DNA of 49,520 bases from Blautia sp. (lineage in GTDB: Bacteria; Bacillota; Clostridia; Lachnospirales; Lachnospiraceae). Under the pieces are notes generated by a model, which saw only the letters and a program-made list of their open reading frames with translations, was not told the DNA's origin and did no database searches. Within the stretch, counting starts at the first letter, position 1. Every line of letters begins with the position of its first letter. The position numbers were made by a program, and so were the translations under genes. The stretch covers positions 1 through 49,520 of the forward strand of contig JAETNR010000032.1 in assembly GCA_021772055.1 (NCBI GenBank), given 5' to 3'. Below, in pieces: positions 40,550-49,378 of this stretch.

Positions 40550-42721
40550 ATGCATTTTAAAAGAAAACATATGGTAAGCCAGTATGACCGTAAAAGGAAC
40601 AGCTGTAAGCCGGCAATCGCTCTGATGCTTGGATTTGCTTTGCTGATAAACAGTCCCCTATCGACATTAGCTTCTGAAACCAATGAAGTCATTACTGCTG
40701 AAACTGTTTTACAAAACGATATGAATATGAAATCCAGTTCAGATGCCGCTATTAATGGCTCAGGTGCTGATACACAGCTCTGTGATACCGATGCTTCCTT
40801 AAATATTAACGATTTTTCTTTGGAGGCAGAGACTTCCGGCTCCGATATAATTATAGAAACAGAGGATTCAAATATAGAAACCGTTGAATCCAGCTCTGAG
40901 ATGATTTCAAGTACAGGAGAGAGAGAATTAGATGCGGAAGCAGCAGACTCCTATCCTGACGCAATTCAAAGTACTGACGTCTCGGACATTCAGCCAGATA
41001 TCGATGATACATATGAATATGAGATTGCTTTGGATATTGATACTGTACCTGCAACTGAATGCGTCTCTTCTGACGTTTGCAGGAATGAATCCCCCAATTT
41101 CTCCGAAAAAGCAAAAATTGTCTCTATAATTGATACTGATTACCTGCAAAATATACCAGCCGTTACAATTATTCAAAATACAGCCCAGAACAACCAGCCG
41201 TTGCTGGACATGATCATGCATCTGCTGAACGTAACCGCAATATCACAGCTTCCTGACGGAACCACAGAAACGGTAACACTGTCTGTTGACTGGAATGTCG
41301 GCAATTTCTATACACCTCAGATTGATGTATCCGTTCCAGGCAGTTATGAAGAACATGGCTGCATTCTTTTGCCGGACGGTTATGAATTTGCAGATAACGT
41401 ACTTCAGGAAATCATCATTCCTGTGGAAGTCATTGTTCCTCCTGAACCGATAGTCATCACTTCCATTGAAACATTCCCCGAGCTGGCTGACGCCTATGCT
41501 TTTCCTTTGGGAACCAGCATTACCGAAATCATCGCTTCCTGCAGCCTGGAAAATTACTGGAATTGCTACGATGCATCAGGCACCCTCTATATCACCAATA
41601 TCTATTGGGATTTCAGTAATATTGCCCCCATGACCGCAGGCTTATACGAAATTATCGGACAAATCCAGCCTCCGGAGCACACCGTTTTTGCAGAAACTCT
41701 GAATGTAGAAAAAATAATGATTCCCATTTCCATTCAGGAACCAGGAAAGCCGGACATTAACTGCTGTTATGCAGGGCGCGGGCGTTTTATTTTCCCATGG
41801 ATTACGCCTCCCGGTTCCCTTGACGAGATAAAGGTATGGATTTCAGAAGAAAACAGCGCCTGGAACAGTTATTCTCGTGACGATCCCCAGGTATACTGGG
41901 ATGCTTATACTCTGATCCTCGACGCCAGTTTGTTTACGGCAGGAAAAAGCTATCGCCTTCAAGTAGATTATGACGGCGGATCAACGCAAATACTCGCCTT
42001 TACCTATAATCAGCATCCCCACATTCATTCCTATAATGAAGGGGATCGGGACGGCGGTGATGCCAACGGATATCCCTCCGGCAATACTACTCAGACTACT
42101 CCGGAAACTCCGGCACAGTCTGACGCAGATTCTGAACCTGGTTCTGAGTCTGAGCCTGGTTCTGGATCCAAGTCTGTTCTGGAACCTTCACAAAACGCCC
42201 CAAACGCTGACAGTAATGTGAAGACTCCGAGCTCTTCCGGAAAAATTCTGGAATTTTCAGGAGAAGATTACGATATGATTTCCGGAAAACGGCTTTTGAT
42301 GATGCTTGACGCCTCTGGTATCGCCCAGTTTTTCAAGCATGGAATATCTGTTATTCTGTCTCGCTCAGCGGTGCTATCCACAGTTCCCTCTGACCATGAC
42401 CAATTTTGTATCACTATTCTAAATAACAGTGACCACTCTTTCTCATTTTCAGTGACTCAGAATGATATGCCCATAGAAAACCTGGTCAATACGAAGCTGA
42501 TGCTGCCATGGGAACCCCACTCATCTTCTTCCATTCCGTTTCTCCTGAATGAGAATTATACACTCGCAGCAATCGGAACTTATGCACCTGATGCCTCCAT
42601 CGCTACATTTACAGTAAATACATCCGGAAACTATATTATCTATGAAGCTTCGGAACTTACCGAAGCTATACGGATCCTTCTTTTAACTGTTTTTTCAATG
42701 TTCCTGAATACAATAATATGA
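40550..42721 (+). CDS. Large surface protein between LytTR regulator and kinase
   Basis: A 723-aa protein. A basic N-terminus and hydrophobic stretch (residues 22-43, IALMLGFALLINSPLSTLA) form a signal peptide. An acidic Ser/Thr-rich region follows (about 45-200). Ig-like beta domains (about 225-400) contain VTLSVDWNVGNF and WDFSNIAPMTAGLYEIIG. A jelly-roll-like segment follows, then a low-complexity EPGSESEPGSGSKS linker near 530-560. A C-terminal domain and a hydrophobic end (EAIRILLLTVFSMFLNTII) complete it, consistent with membrane retention. No LPxTG. It lies 13 bp after the regulator and 12 bp before the kinase gene, so it is probably a sensing or ligand-presenting partner rather than an unrelated passenger. 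Confidence 0.75.
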   Translation: MHFKRKHMVSQYDRKRNSCKPAIALMLGFALLINSPLSTLASETNEVITAETVLQNDMNMKSSSDAAINGSGADTQLCDTDASLNINDFSLEAETSGSDIIIETEDSNIETVESSSEMISSTGERELDAEAADSYPDAIQSTDVSDIQPDIDDTYEYEIALDIDTVPATECVSSDVCRNESPNFSEKAKIVSIIDTDYLQNIPAVTIIQNTAQNNQPLLDMIMHLLNVTAISQLPDGTTETVTLSVDWNVGNFYTPQIDVSVPGSYEEHGCILLPDGYEFADNVLQEIIIPVEVIVPPEPIVITSIETFPELADAYAFPLGTSITEIIASCSLENYWNCYDASGTLYITNIYWDFSNIAPMTAGLYEIIGQIQPPEHTVFAETLNVEKIMIPISIQEPGKPDINCCYAGRGRFIFPWITPPGSLDEIKVWISEENSAWNSYSRDDPQVYWDAYTLILDASLFTAGKSYRLQVDYDGGSTQILAFTYNQHPHIHSYNEGDRDGGDANGYPSGNTTQTTPETPAQSDADSEPGSESEPGSGSKSVLEPSQNAPNADSNVKTPSSSGKILEFSGEDYDMISGKRLLMMLDASGIAQFFKHGISVILSRSAVLSTVPSDHDQFCITILNNSDHSFSFSVTQNDMPIENLVNTKLMLPWEPHSSSSIPFLLNENYTLAAIGTYAPDASIATFTVNTSGNYIIYEASELTEAIRILLLTVFSMFLNTII

Positions 42722-42733
42722 GAGAGATATAAA

Positions 42734-44674
42734 ATGAAAAACCTGACCAAAAAAATCCTGTTCTTTTCTCTGGCAGTAATACTTACCTCAGCACTTTGCA
42801 TTTTTTTCTACTATTTTAATAACAAGTACACAAAAAAGTCTGTACAGGCTTTTAACGGACTTCTTGTGTTATCAGAAAGCGATTTGGAAGAACCGCTTTA
42901 TCTTATCGATGACTGGGCCTTCTATCCTGATATATTATTGACTCCAGAGGACTTTGCGGGAGGCAACCCGGAGCATTATATGATTTATACCAGCATTGGA
43001 GAATATACGCAATTTATTAACTACAGCCAACCCGAAAGTCCTCACGGCCGTGGAACATACCTGCTGTATCTGTATCTTCCGGATCAGCCTGCCGCTTATA
43101 CACTTGACCTACCGGAAATTTTTTCTGCTTACAGACTGTATCTCAACGATTCACTGATACTTCAAATGGGCGAACCGAATCCGGAAAACTACCAGTCATG
43201 TACCCAGAATCGTTCAGTAACATTCGAAGCCTCCGGACAGGTCAGGCTTCTGATTGCGGTCAGCGATTATTCCCATTTTTACAGCGGCATCATATATCCC
43301 CCTGCCATTGGTACCCCGCATTCTCTGACTGCAGTGCAAACCATACGATATGGACTATCAGTCGCTGTTATCACCCTCGGAATCATCATCGCCTTATTGT
43401 CTCTGTACTTAGGCATTCGCATGAAAAACTCAAATGCACTCTTTTTCTTTCTGCTGTGTATTTCCATGTGCGGCTTTTCCTCCTACAATGTGCTGCATAC
43501 ACTTTTTGCTCTGCCCATATTTCCATATTATGCCTTAGAGCTTATTTCCGGTTATCTAATGGCATTTTTCACCGTACTGCTGCACGGCCGCATCTGTCGC
43601 ATCCATCGGCTGGTACAGCGGCTGTTCTGCGGAATTATTGGTTTTTTCTGTATTCTGGCTCTTTTTTATGGCTTATGTGCCTCTCAGCTTACCATATCCA
43701 CAATACAGATATTTTCCAAACTCGTTTTCCTGTTCAAGGCAGCGGTTGCCGGTTACCTGCTGGTCACTGCGTGGCTATTTTTTGACAGAAGATCAAAATC
43801 TGGGCAACCTCTTTTTTACGCTTCCATTATTTATGCCGTTTTCTTCATTTGGGACCGCATTTTTCCCAATTATGAACCAATTTATGGCGGATGGTATTCT
43901 GAATGGGGTAGCTTTATACTGGTGATTACCATCGGCTATATTCTGTGGCGCGATGTGGTTTCTACCTATTCCTATGGGCTTGTTTTTGCTGAGGAGCATC
44001 ATCAGATCACCAGGCAGTTATCCATGCAGACCGCTTATATGAAAAAACTTTCTTCCCAGATTTCCGAAAACCGCAAGGCTGTACATGACTTTCGGCAACA
44101 TTTACATACGATCACATCGCTTGCACAGCAGTTGTCCACAAACGAACAGCAGGAACCCCTGCTCAATAAGTTACTTACGTACCTGGAGACTCTTTCATCC
44201 CGGCAATTTTCCCAGCATTCTCTTGTACACCATCCATTCTGTAAAAATATTGCCGTGGATTCCCTTCTCCAATACTACTATGCTGCTGCCATTGAAAATG
44301 GATTTAAAGTAAATTTCCAACTCACATTGCCAGACTCTCTTGCACTATCTGATGTAGAACTGTGCACAGTTTTGGGAAATCTGCTGGAAAACGCACTGTA
44401 CGCATGCCACCGGGATACTGCAGACAACCGTTCAATCATACTCTCCTCTCGTGAAACAAAAAGTCAGCTGTTTATTTGCGTAGAAAATACCTACGATGGA
44501 AAATTCAGAGAAAAGGAAAACCGCTATCTGTCCCTAAAATCCACGGAAGACCGTTTCGGAATCGGACTGGAATCCATACGGGAAACCATAGAACGTTATG
44601 GTGGTGGTGTTTCTATCTGCCCTATGGATCATAGTTTCCGCGTAGGAATTATCATTCCTCACCACTCAAAATAA
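42734..44674 (+). CDS. GHKL histidine kinase with extracytoplasmic and 7TM sensor regions
   Basis: A 646-aa protein. TM helix 7-27. An extracytoplasmic beta-sandwich-like domain (about 50-195: LYLYLPDQPAAYTLDLPEIF, RLYLNDSLI) resembles the periplasmic part of 7TMR-DISM proteins. About seven helices follow (200-415), then a coiled coil with the phosphorylation site VHDFRQHLHTI (His451). The ATPase domain has NLLENALYAC as N-box and FGIGLESIRETIERYGGG as G-box. It is the cognate kinase of the LytTR regulator three genes earlier. The exposed sensor plus the co-encoded surface protein suggest detection of an external polymer or peptide. Confidence 0.87.
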   Translation: MKNLTKKILFFSLAVILTSALCIFFYYFNNKYTKKSVQAFNGLLVLSESDLEEPLYLIDDWAFYPDILLTPEDFAGGNPEHYMIYTSIGEYTQFINYSQPESPHGRGTYLLYLYLPDQPAAYTLDLPEIFSAYRLYLNDSLILQMGEPNPENYQSCTQNRSVTFEASGQVRLLIAVSDYSHFYSGIIYPPAIGTPHSLTAVQTIRYGLSVAVITLGIIIALLSLYLGIRMKNSNALFFFLLCISMCGFSSYNVLHTLFALPIFPYYALELISGYLMAFFTVLLHGRICRIHRLVQRLFCGIIGFFCILALFYGLCASQLTISTIQIFSKLVFLFKAAVAGYLLVTAWLFFDRRSKSGQPLFYASIIYAVFFIWDRIFPNYEPIYGGWYSEWGSFILVITIGYILWRDVVSTYSYGLVFAEEHHQITRQLSMQTAYMKKLSSQISENRKAVHDFRQHLHTITSLAQQLSTNEQQEPLLNKLLTYLETLSSRQFSQHSLVHHPFCKNIAVDSLLQYYYAAAIENGFKVNFQLTLPDSLALSDVELCTVLGNLLENALYACHRDTADNRSIILSSRETKSQLFICVENTYDGKFREKENRYLSLKSTEDRFGIGLESIRETIERYGGGVSICPMDHSFRVGIIIPHHSK

Positions 44675-44747
44675 AAATGGCAGACAATGCATCCGACAGC
44701 AATGCTCATATAAATACAGTTTTTATATATCCATAGGATAGGAAAAC

Positions 44748-44779
44748 GGAGCTGCAATTTAACGCGGCTCCACTTTTTT
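44748..44779 (+). terminator. Intrinsic terminator of the LytTR operon
   Basis: GGAGCTGC and GCGGCTCC form an 8-bp stem (one G-U) with an 8-base loop, followed by ACTTTTTTC on the plus strand, about 75 bp after the kinase stop. Confidence 0.8.
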
Positions 44780-44834
44780 CGTTTATCCGATTCTACTTTA
44801 TATAAAACTACTTAAAACCCCATATCCAGATCGT

Positions 44835-45149
44835 CTAATCGAAACATTCTGACCTTCCCTTCCGGGGCAAGGATACATTTTTCATGGCGCAGACAGATTT
44901 CTTTCCCCGTTCGCCTCCCAGTCCGTCTGAGTATGCCATCAAAATCACAGCACATCCGCTTTCCTTTGCAAGCTGCGCCAGCTTATAAATAATCGGATAA
45001 ACCATATCCGGTGTATCCTGATATACGTCATATTCCAAGTATTCCTGAATAGGATCCACAATCACCATCCGGATTCCAAAGCTTTCTATTATTTGTCCAA
45101 TGCAGTCATCCCCCAGGGTGATCGGCAGCATATCGTTTATGGCTGAAAG
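44835..45149 (-). pseudogene. RecA-like/AAA ATPase fragment of a mobile element
   Basis: About 100 residues with IRMVIVDPIQEYLEYD (Walker B-like strand) and YKLAQLAKESGCAVILMAYSD. This matches the core of the RepA/DnaB-like AAA_25 ATPases found next to CHC2 primases on integrative elements. The Walker A part is missing, and upstream sequence switches near 45145 to the truncated sortase gene in another reading frame. It is a remnant without a start signal. Confidence 0.65.
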
Positions 45150-45585
45150 AACCAAACATGCTCCCATCCTTCATGTTGTGCCCGTAAAGGATCGTATTGT
45201 CATCCGTAAAATCCGTCTTATTTACACAGTCCATAAAGATGCAGCCCGAAATATGTTCTTCCCCTGAAAATGTGTGCGTCAGGTAATACGAATTATCCGT
45301 TCCCTGGACCACCGGGTAGTTAATCCCAAGCTCTTTACATTTGATCCATGCTACAATGTCTCCATTGATTTCTTTTAAAGAATCAAAATCTACTGCTGTT
45401 TTCTTTTTTACTACGCCAGAGTCATCGGCGTCTGCCTCACTTTCTTCCTCCGCAAATTCCTGCAGCCCCCTATATTCGCTGACACCCTCCTGATACATAT
45501 ACCAGATTCCAAAGAGTACACTGGCACTGAACCCCAGCACCATCAGGCAGATTGCCAGGATCATGATTTCCTTGATATACTTCAT
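45106..45585 (-). pseudogene. Class B sortase, truncated before the catalytic Cys
   Basis: It starts MKYIKEIMILAICLMVLG at 45585 after GGGAGGAATGCG. Residues 8-28 form a TM helix. The fold shows INGDIVAWIKCKELGINYPVVQ and TILYGHNMKDGSMFGS, with the catalytic His in YGHNM. Class B sortases then need ~80 further residues with the TLSTC cysteine and an arginine. Here the frame ends within about 18 codons, where it runs into the ATPase fragment. Sortase B attaches NPQTN-type proteins to the wall, and such genes accompany surface-protein genes on conjugative elements. The product cannot be active. Confidence 0.85.
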
Positions 45586-45686
45586 CACGCATTCCTCCCT
45601 AACTGAAACAAAGGCAATTCCTTCATTGCGGGATGCAGCACTGCCCTGCAGTTTTTTGGTAAAGCATCCAGATGTGTTCTTTTACA

Positions 45687-45995
45687 CTACCCCGCGAAAA
45701 AACGGGCGCCATCACAGCACCCGTAACCCCTTAACACTATTTTTAGATTCCAGACCGCTCCTGTCTTAATGACCGGGGCATTTTGTGAATAACCCTCTAT
45801 CTTTTGAATAAGCTCCTCTTTGTCTTTCTCCCTCTGTTCCTCCGTCTGTGTATGTTCCTGATATATTCCGTTTGTTTCGGCTGCTGCAAAAGTTCCTGTT
45901 GAAATGAACGTAGTGCAGCACATAACAAGAGCCAGTGCACCCGCAATCCATCTTTTTCTATGATTTTTTTCCCAATTTTCTGTCCCCCCTTTCAT
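45687..45995 (-). pseudogene. N-terminal remnant of an exported surface protein
   Basis: About 100 codons. After a basic start comes a clear signal peptide (WIAGALALVMCCTTFISTG, cleavage near FAAAE), then a charged segment (TEEQREKDKEELIQKIEGY). The sequence then turns into non-protein-like residues and ends at 45687, overlapping a strong terminator. It resembles the head of large surface proteins that precede class B sortase genes on mobile elements, cut short by deletion. No strong ribosome site is seen for the ATG at 45995. Confidence 0.6.
45696..45723 (-). terminator. Strong intrinsic terminator
   Basis: On the minus strand ACGGGTGC and GCGCCCGT form an 8-bp stem (one G-U) with a 7-base loop, followed by TTTTTTCGC. 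It lies at the end of the surface-protein remnant and before the sortase stub. Confidence 0.8.
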
Positions 45996-46081
45996 GGACT
46001 GATACATGTGCTGGTTTCTGCTAAAAACATTCTGCCCCAATCTGTATCTTATCCTTTTTTCTGCTGTTGGTCCTGAGCAGA

Positions 46082-46116
46082 CAAAAAGGAACCTGCAGTT
46101 TGCAGATTCTTTTTTG
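46082..46116. terminator. Symmetrical hairpin, possible bidirectional terminator
   Basis: AAAAAGGAACCTGCA and TGCAGATTCTTTTT form a ~15-bp stem with one mismatch and a 3-base loop, flanked by A- and T-runs on both sides. It lies in the ~250-bp gap between the toxin gene and the surface-protein remnant. Confidence 0.55.
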
Positions 46117-46164
46117 TCCGGCCACGGCCATAACGCAGGGGCCAGCTCCAAAATGAAAACTTTT

Positions 46165-46205
46165 CAAAAAAATCCCCCTCTGTCAGCGAATCTGCTTCCA
46201 GAGGG
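46165..46205 (-). terminator. Terminator of the toxin-antitoxin pair
   Basis: On the minus strand CCCTCTG and CAGAGGG form a 7-bp stem, followed by GGATTTTTTT. It begins about 40 bp after the toxin stop. Confidence 0.65.
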
Positions 46206-46242
46206 AGTCCCTCGAATAAAATATTTCTTTACTACAATTTTC

Positions 46243-46560
46243 TTATCCTAAATGCTTATCTGTATCTCTTGCCCCATACATAAAGCGGCGTACTTCCATA
46301 ACATCACCGATCACGACATAATAAACAACATAATTTCTTACATAAATACGATAATAGGGATAATCGCGCTTTTTTGCAGAACGGTACGGTTCAAACGAAA
46401 TTGGATTGTTCAATCTTTCCAATATGGCCGCTTCTACGTCATCAATCAGACGTAAAGCGGCATCCTCATTTTTCAAAACATTTGTAATATAGTTTGCCGT
46501 ACTAAGTAAATCCTGTTCAAAAAGAGGCAAATATCTGAGCCGATAGGTTTTATTTTCCAT
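46243..46560 (-). CDS. RelE/ParE-family toxin
   Basis: The start at 46560 gives MENKTYRLRYLPLFEQDL, with GGAG 8 bp upstream; the frame is open to 46569. The 105-aa protein has the ParE/RelE pattern: N-terminal strand, a helix pair (LLSTANYITNVLKNEDAAL, DDVEAAILERL), then YRIYVRNYVVYYVV and VRRFMYGARD. Such toxins cleave ribosome-bound mRNA or poison gyrase; which applies here is not decidable by eye. It overlaps the end of the Phd-type antitoxin gene by 11 bp. Confidence 0.88.
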   Translation of the reverse strand: MENKTYRLRYLPLFEQDLLSTANYITNVLKNEDAALRLIDDVEAAILERLNNPISFEPYRSAKKRDYPYYRIYVRNYVVYYVVIGDVMEVRRFMYGARDTDKHLG

Positions 46561-46816
46561 GTACCGCACTCCTTATATTACCAAATACGGTCTCATGGGA
46601 AAGTCTTTCATCTGTCATGGCGGCCTGCCTGTCTGCTTCATCAAGTTTCATCTCAATATTATCTGTCAGGCTGGCATATTCTTCCAGACTCAAAACCACC
46701 ATAGCACCATAACCGTTTTTTGTCAGATAAACAGGTTTTCCCTCATTTACAATTGCTTCAATCTCTGGGAATTTATTTCTGAGGTCGGAAACAGGACGAA
46801 TTTGTATCATACTCAT
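46550..46816 (-). CDS. Phd/YefM-family antitoxin
   Basis: An 88-aa protein with good site GAAAGGAGTG. The N-terminal DNA-binding part reads IQIRPVSDLRNKFPEIEAIV, and the Phd hallmark KPVYLTKNGYGAMVVLSLEEY follows. The C-terminal tail (about 55-88) would wrap the toxin. Phd/YefM proteins neutralise the toxin and repress their own promoter. It lies in the mobile-element region and may stabilise it. Confidence 0.9.
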   Translation of the reverse strand: MSMIQIRPVSDLRNKFPEIEAIVNEGKPVYLTKNGYGAMVVLSLEEYASLTDNIEMKLDEADRQAAMTDERLSHETVFGNIRSAVHGK

Positions 46817-46900
46817 ACACTCCTTTCATATGATCTATTCTATCATAATTTTATCAGAATATTATCTTAAAAGCAATATTCCTTTTAAATCCGACCAACA

Positions 46901-48142
46901 TTAAGCAGCCTCCTGCATCCGTTTCGCAGTATCCCTCAGAATCCAGTCATCAATCCCTTTATAGTCTCCGTTCCACATGCCATCATGACCCGCATCCCAC
47001 GTCATACGGCGGCACTGCAGGTTCAGTTCCCTGCAGATCTCATATAGCTTCAGGCAGCCTTTGCGTATGGAATCCCGTTTCTGCCTTTTTTTCGGGCACT
47101 CAAAACCTGAATAAGCCTCTTTCCTCCACCCGCATTCCCGGCAGGCTTCATCATGGTCCCTTTCACAGTCCAGGCGCATCATCTTATCCATATCGTAGCA
47201 TTCCAAAACTGTTTGAAGCCCCTGTGCTTTCAATTCACTCAGTATCTGGTATACTCCTTTGTAATTAGAAACCCCCGGATTTCCAATATACGCCTGTCCG
47301 CTGCACTGGCAGGCAATTTCTGCCTTCAGGATGCCTTCTGTCACACGGATCACGCCTCCCGTCACTTTACCAGAAAGGCTGGCAGGGCTTTTACTGGATG
47401 TTCCGCCATCAAGCCCGCTGCTGGTAAACCAGATATATTTTCGTTTTTTATAGGGGCGATCCAGCCGTATCTGAAAACCGATGGTTCTTCCATCCACCGT
47501 CCGAACCGGGCACAGGTATCCTTCGTTTGACGGATAAAAGGCGGCTTCCCAGTCACCCTGACGATTTATATAAAAACCCGGAACACCTTTAAGGCTGATT
47601 CCCCGGGCAAGCAGCTTCCTTGCGATTCCCTGAGAATCGGTGAAATCCGTACTACGGTAGCCCAGCTCCACCATGCTGGCAATTTCCCCCTCTGTGAGTC
47701 CCCGTCTTCTCAGGTCCGCCTTATGGCGCTCCTTCAGCTTCAGCATGGAAAGCATCTCGCGGTAAACGTTATCCAGATGGACGGCATCTACCCTCGGCTC
47801 TTCATATGCCGCCTCTTTTTTCTGCACTCGCTCCACACGCCTTTGCCGGCAGAGCCTTATTCTCCGGTCGCCTGTGTCGAGCTTTTCCTTTATTTGCCAG
47901 TAAGCATCTTTATACCGGTTCGCCCCATAAAGTCCGGTAAGTTCCACATATAACGTAAGCATGTTTCCTGCAGCGCCGCACGCATAGCAATGATAAACAT
48001 TTTTCACTTCCCCATCTCTCATGATACAGAAATTGCATTTTCCTCTTGTGTCCCCGCAAAACGGGCACTCCACTCCAAACACATCCTCTGTACCTCCTTC
48101 CAGCCTTCGTATGGAAAGAAGGTCTGCCACATCCGCAATCAT
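46901..48142 (-). CDS. CHC2 zinc-finger DNA primase of an integrative element
   Basis: About 413 aa from ATG 48142. The N-terminus MIADVADLLSIRRL leads into a zinc finger (CPFCGDTRGKCNFC, YHCYACGAAGN). A TOPRIM/DUF3854-like region contains RVTEGILKAEIACQC, and a Cys-rich insert (CERDHDEACRECGW) follows. Such primases act in element replication and transfer next to ERF genes. The ribosome site GAGGAAGG fits an ATG at 48162 (MDMK) better, but that frame stops after seven codons. One more G in AAGTACC would join it to MIADV. So initiation is either internal and weak, or the gene carries a single-base deletion. Confidence 0.82.
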   Translation of the reverse strand: MIADVADLLSIRRLEGGTEDVFGVECPFCGDTRGKCNFCIMRDGEVKNVYHCYACGAAGNMLTLYVELTGLYGANRYKDAYWQIKEKLDTGDRRIRLCRQRRVERVQKKEAAYEEPRVDAVHLDNVYREMLSMLKLKERHKADLRRRGLTEGEIASMVELGYRSTDFTDSQGIARKLLARGISLKGVPGFYINRQGDWEAAFYPSNEGYLCPVRTVDGRTIGFQIRLDRPYKKRKYIWFTSSGLDGGTSSKSPASLSGKVTGGVIRVTEGILKAEIACQCSGQAYIGNPGVSNYKGVYQILSELKAQGLQTVLECYDMDKMMRLDCERDHDEACRECGWRKEAYSGFECPKKRQKRDSIRKGCLKLYEICRELNLQCRRMTWDAGHDGMWNGDYKGIDDWILRDTAKRMQEAA

Positions 48143-48190
48143 AAAAGGTACTTCATATCCATGCCTGAACCTTCCTCTCTATCATATTTA

Positions 48191-48218
48191 TGGCACAGCC
48201 CCATGTGGGGCCATGCCA
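48191..48218. other. Hairpin between ERF and primase genes
   Basis: TGGCACAGCCCC and GGGGCCATGCCA form a 12-bp stem with an internal mismatch and a 4-base loop, but no T-run follows on the minus strand. It may be an mRNA processing or attenuation structure. Confidence 0.4.
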
Positions 48219-48225
48219 TATCCTC

Positions 48226-48697
48226 CTACGCTGCTTTTGGCATATAGGCATCTGCTTCTACCAGAATCGTGGCTGCTTCCTTCATCTGTGTATTGGCACC
48301 CTTATACCTTGTCACGATCCATTTCAGGCTTTCCCAGCCTTTCGGTGTCTCCAGCATCTCTCCTAACGTGCGCCCCTGGAAATAACCAAAATTGCAGACA
48401 ACTGCTTTGGCCTTTTCTACCTTATCATCCTCCGATTCAGCCTCGTCCTCCTGCGTTTCTTCTTCATCGCCGGAAAACGGAATTTCATCATCCTCCGTTA
48501 CGTTGCGGAAGCCATCTCCGGCAGCTTTCTCCTCTTCCCTGCTTTCCTCTTCGGACACATCCTCATCCGAGAAATCAAAATCATCTTCCTCCGGCTCATC
48601 CATGCTCTGGGATACTTCTCTTTCTGCTTTTTTAAGCTCCTTCCCCATCTGCTTTTCTGGCGGAACCAACTCATCCCTTTGCCCGTCTGAAGTCAGG
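48226..48697 (-). pseudogene. C-terminal part of the ERF protein, out of frame
   Basis: From about DELVPPEKQMGKELKKAERE onward this frame reads a very acidic linker (about 75 residues) and a compact end (CNFGYFQGRTLGEMLETPKG, YKGANTQMKEAATILVEA). I associate that ending with ERF-type recombination proteins of Firmicute elements. It lacks its own start. It continues the 48671-49378 product if one G is added to the GGG near 48676. So this is most likely one ~380-residue gene split by a 1-bp deletion or by a base-calling error. Confidence 0.7.
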
Positions 48698-49378
48698 CGT
48701 CTCCCCTGTTTTTGCAGTGGAAATGGCATTGCCGCTGCGGATTGCTCTGTCTCTGGTATATCCGCTGCCTGCATGTGCCGGTATATCCCCAAGCCCTTCA
48801 TCCAGACTGCCCTGTGGCATATAACCGGCGCTGGCTTTCTCTCTTGCGCCGGCTGTATCCTGCTTTTTATTCGCAACCTTTTTTTCGGTTGCTGCTTTCT
48901 CCTGCTGCGGCTCTTTTTCCGGTTTCATACCCTTCATGTCCGGATCCTCATCACCGTTCTGCGGAATATTAAACTTGTTAAGCAGATAATACTTCAAGCC
49001 ATACGTCATTGCCGTCCCTTTCGCCTTATCTGCCACATCGTTTGTCCCCACCAGATGTACCACGGAGAGGCTCCTCTCATCCGGATGGTCTGCGTTTGTC
49101 CAGCAGATCTCCAAATCCGCCTCATATCTCCAGAGGTTTCCATCCTGGACCAGAAAAACGGTATTACCGGATGCGTCCTTCTGGGTTGGTATCTCACGCA
49201 GGATATCAAAATCCACGCCATACCGGTTCAGCGCCGGAGTCAGAAACTGGTTAATGTCGTCCAGCTTTACAAAATCGTAATCCACGTCTTCGCTGTATCT
49301 CTTCCGGATCAGCGCAGGGATTTTTTTCCTTATCTTTATCATTTTCTGGTTTAAGTTCAGATAACTGTATTTACCCAT
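48671..49378 (-). CDS. ERF-family single-strand annealing protein (N-terminal part)
   Basis: The start at 49378 follows GGAGGAAATG. The 235-residue frame contains an ERF-like domain (about 10-150: KYSEDVDYDFVKLDDINQFL-type opening, RYEADLEICWTNAD, GTAMTYGLKYYLLNKF). A Lys/Glu/Gln-rich linker follows, ending RRAKG and TGA. ERF proteins anneal complementary strands in phage and element recombination. The gene precedes the CHC2 primase, a common order on integrative elements. The natural C-terminus appears in the +1 frame downstream (48226-48697), so the product as read is truncated. Confidence 0.82.
   Translation of the reverse strand: MGKYSYLNLNQKMIKIRKKIPALIRKRYSEDVDYDFVKLDDINQFLTPALNRYGVDFDILREIPTQKDASGNTVFLVQDGNLWRYEADLEICWTNADHPDERSLSVVHLVGTNDVADKAKGTAMTYGLKYYLLNKFNIPQNGDEDPDMKGMKPEKEPQQEKAATEKKVANKKQDTAGAREKASAGYMPQGSLDEGLGDIPAHAGSGYTRDRAIRSGNAISTAKTGETPDFRRAKG

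Noticed and set aside
48670..48690. Programmed -1 frameshift at A AAG GGA in the ERF gene
   Set aside because: The heptamer looks slippery, but a -1 shift leads into the wrong frame; the downstream ERF end lies in the +1 frame. A missing G is simpler.
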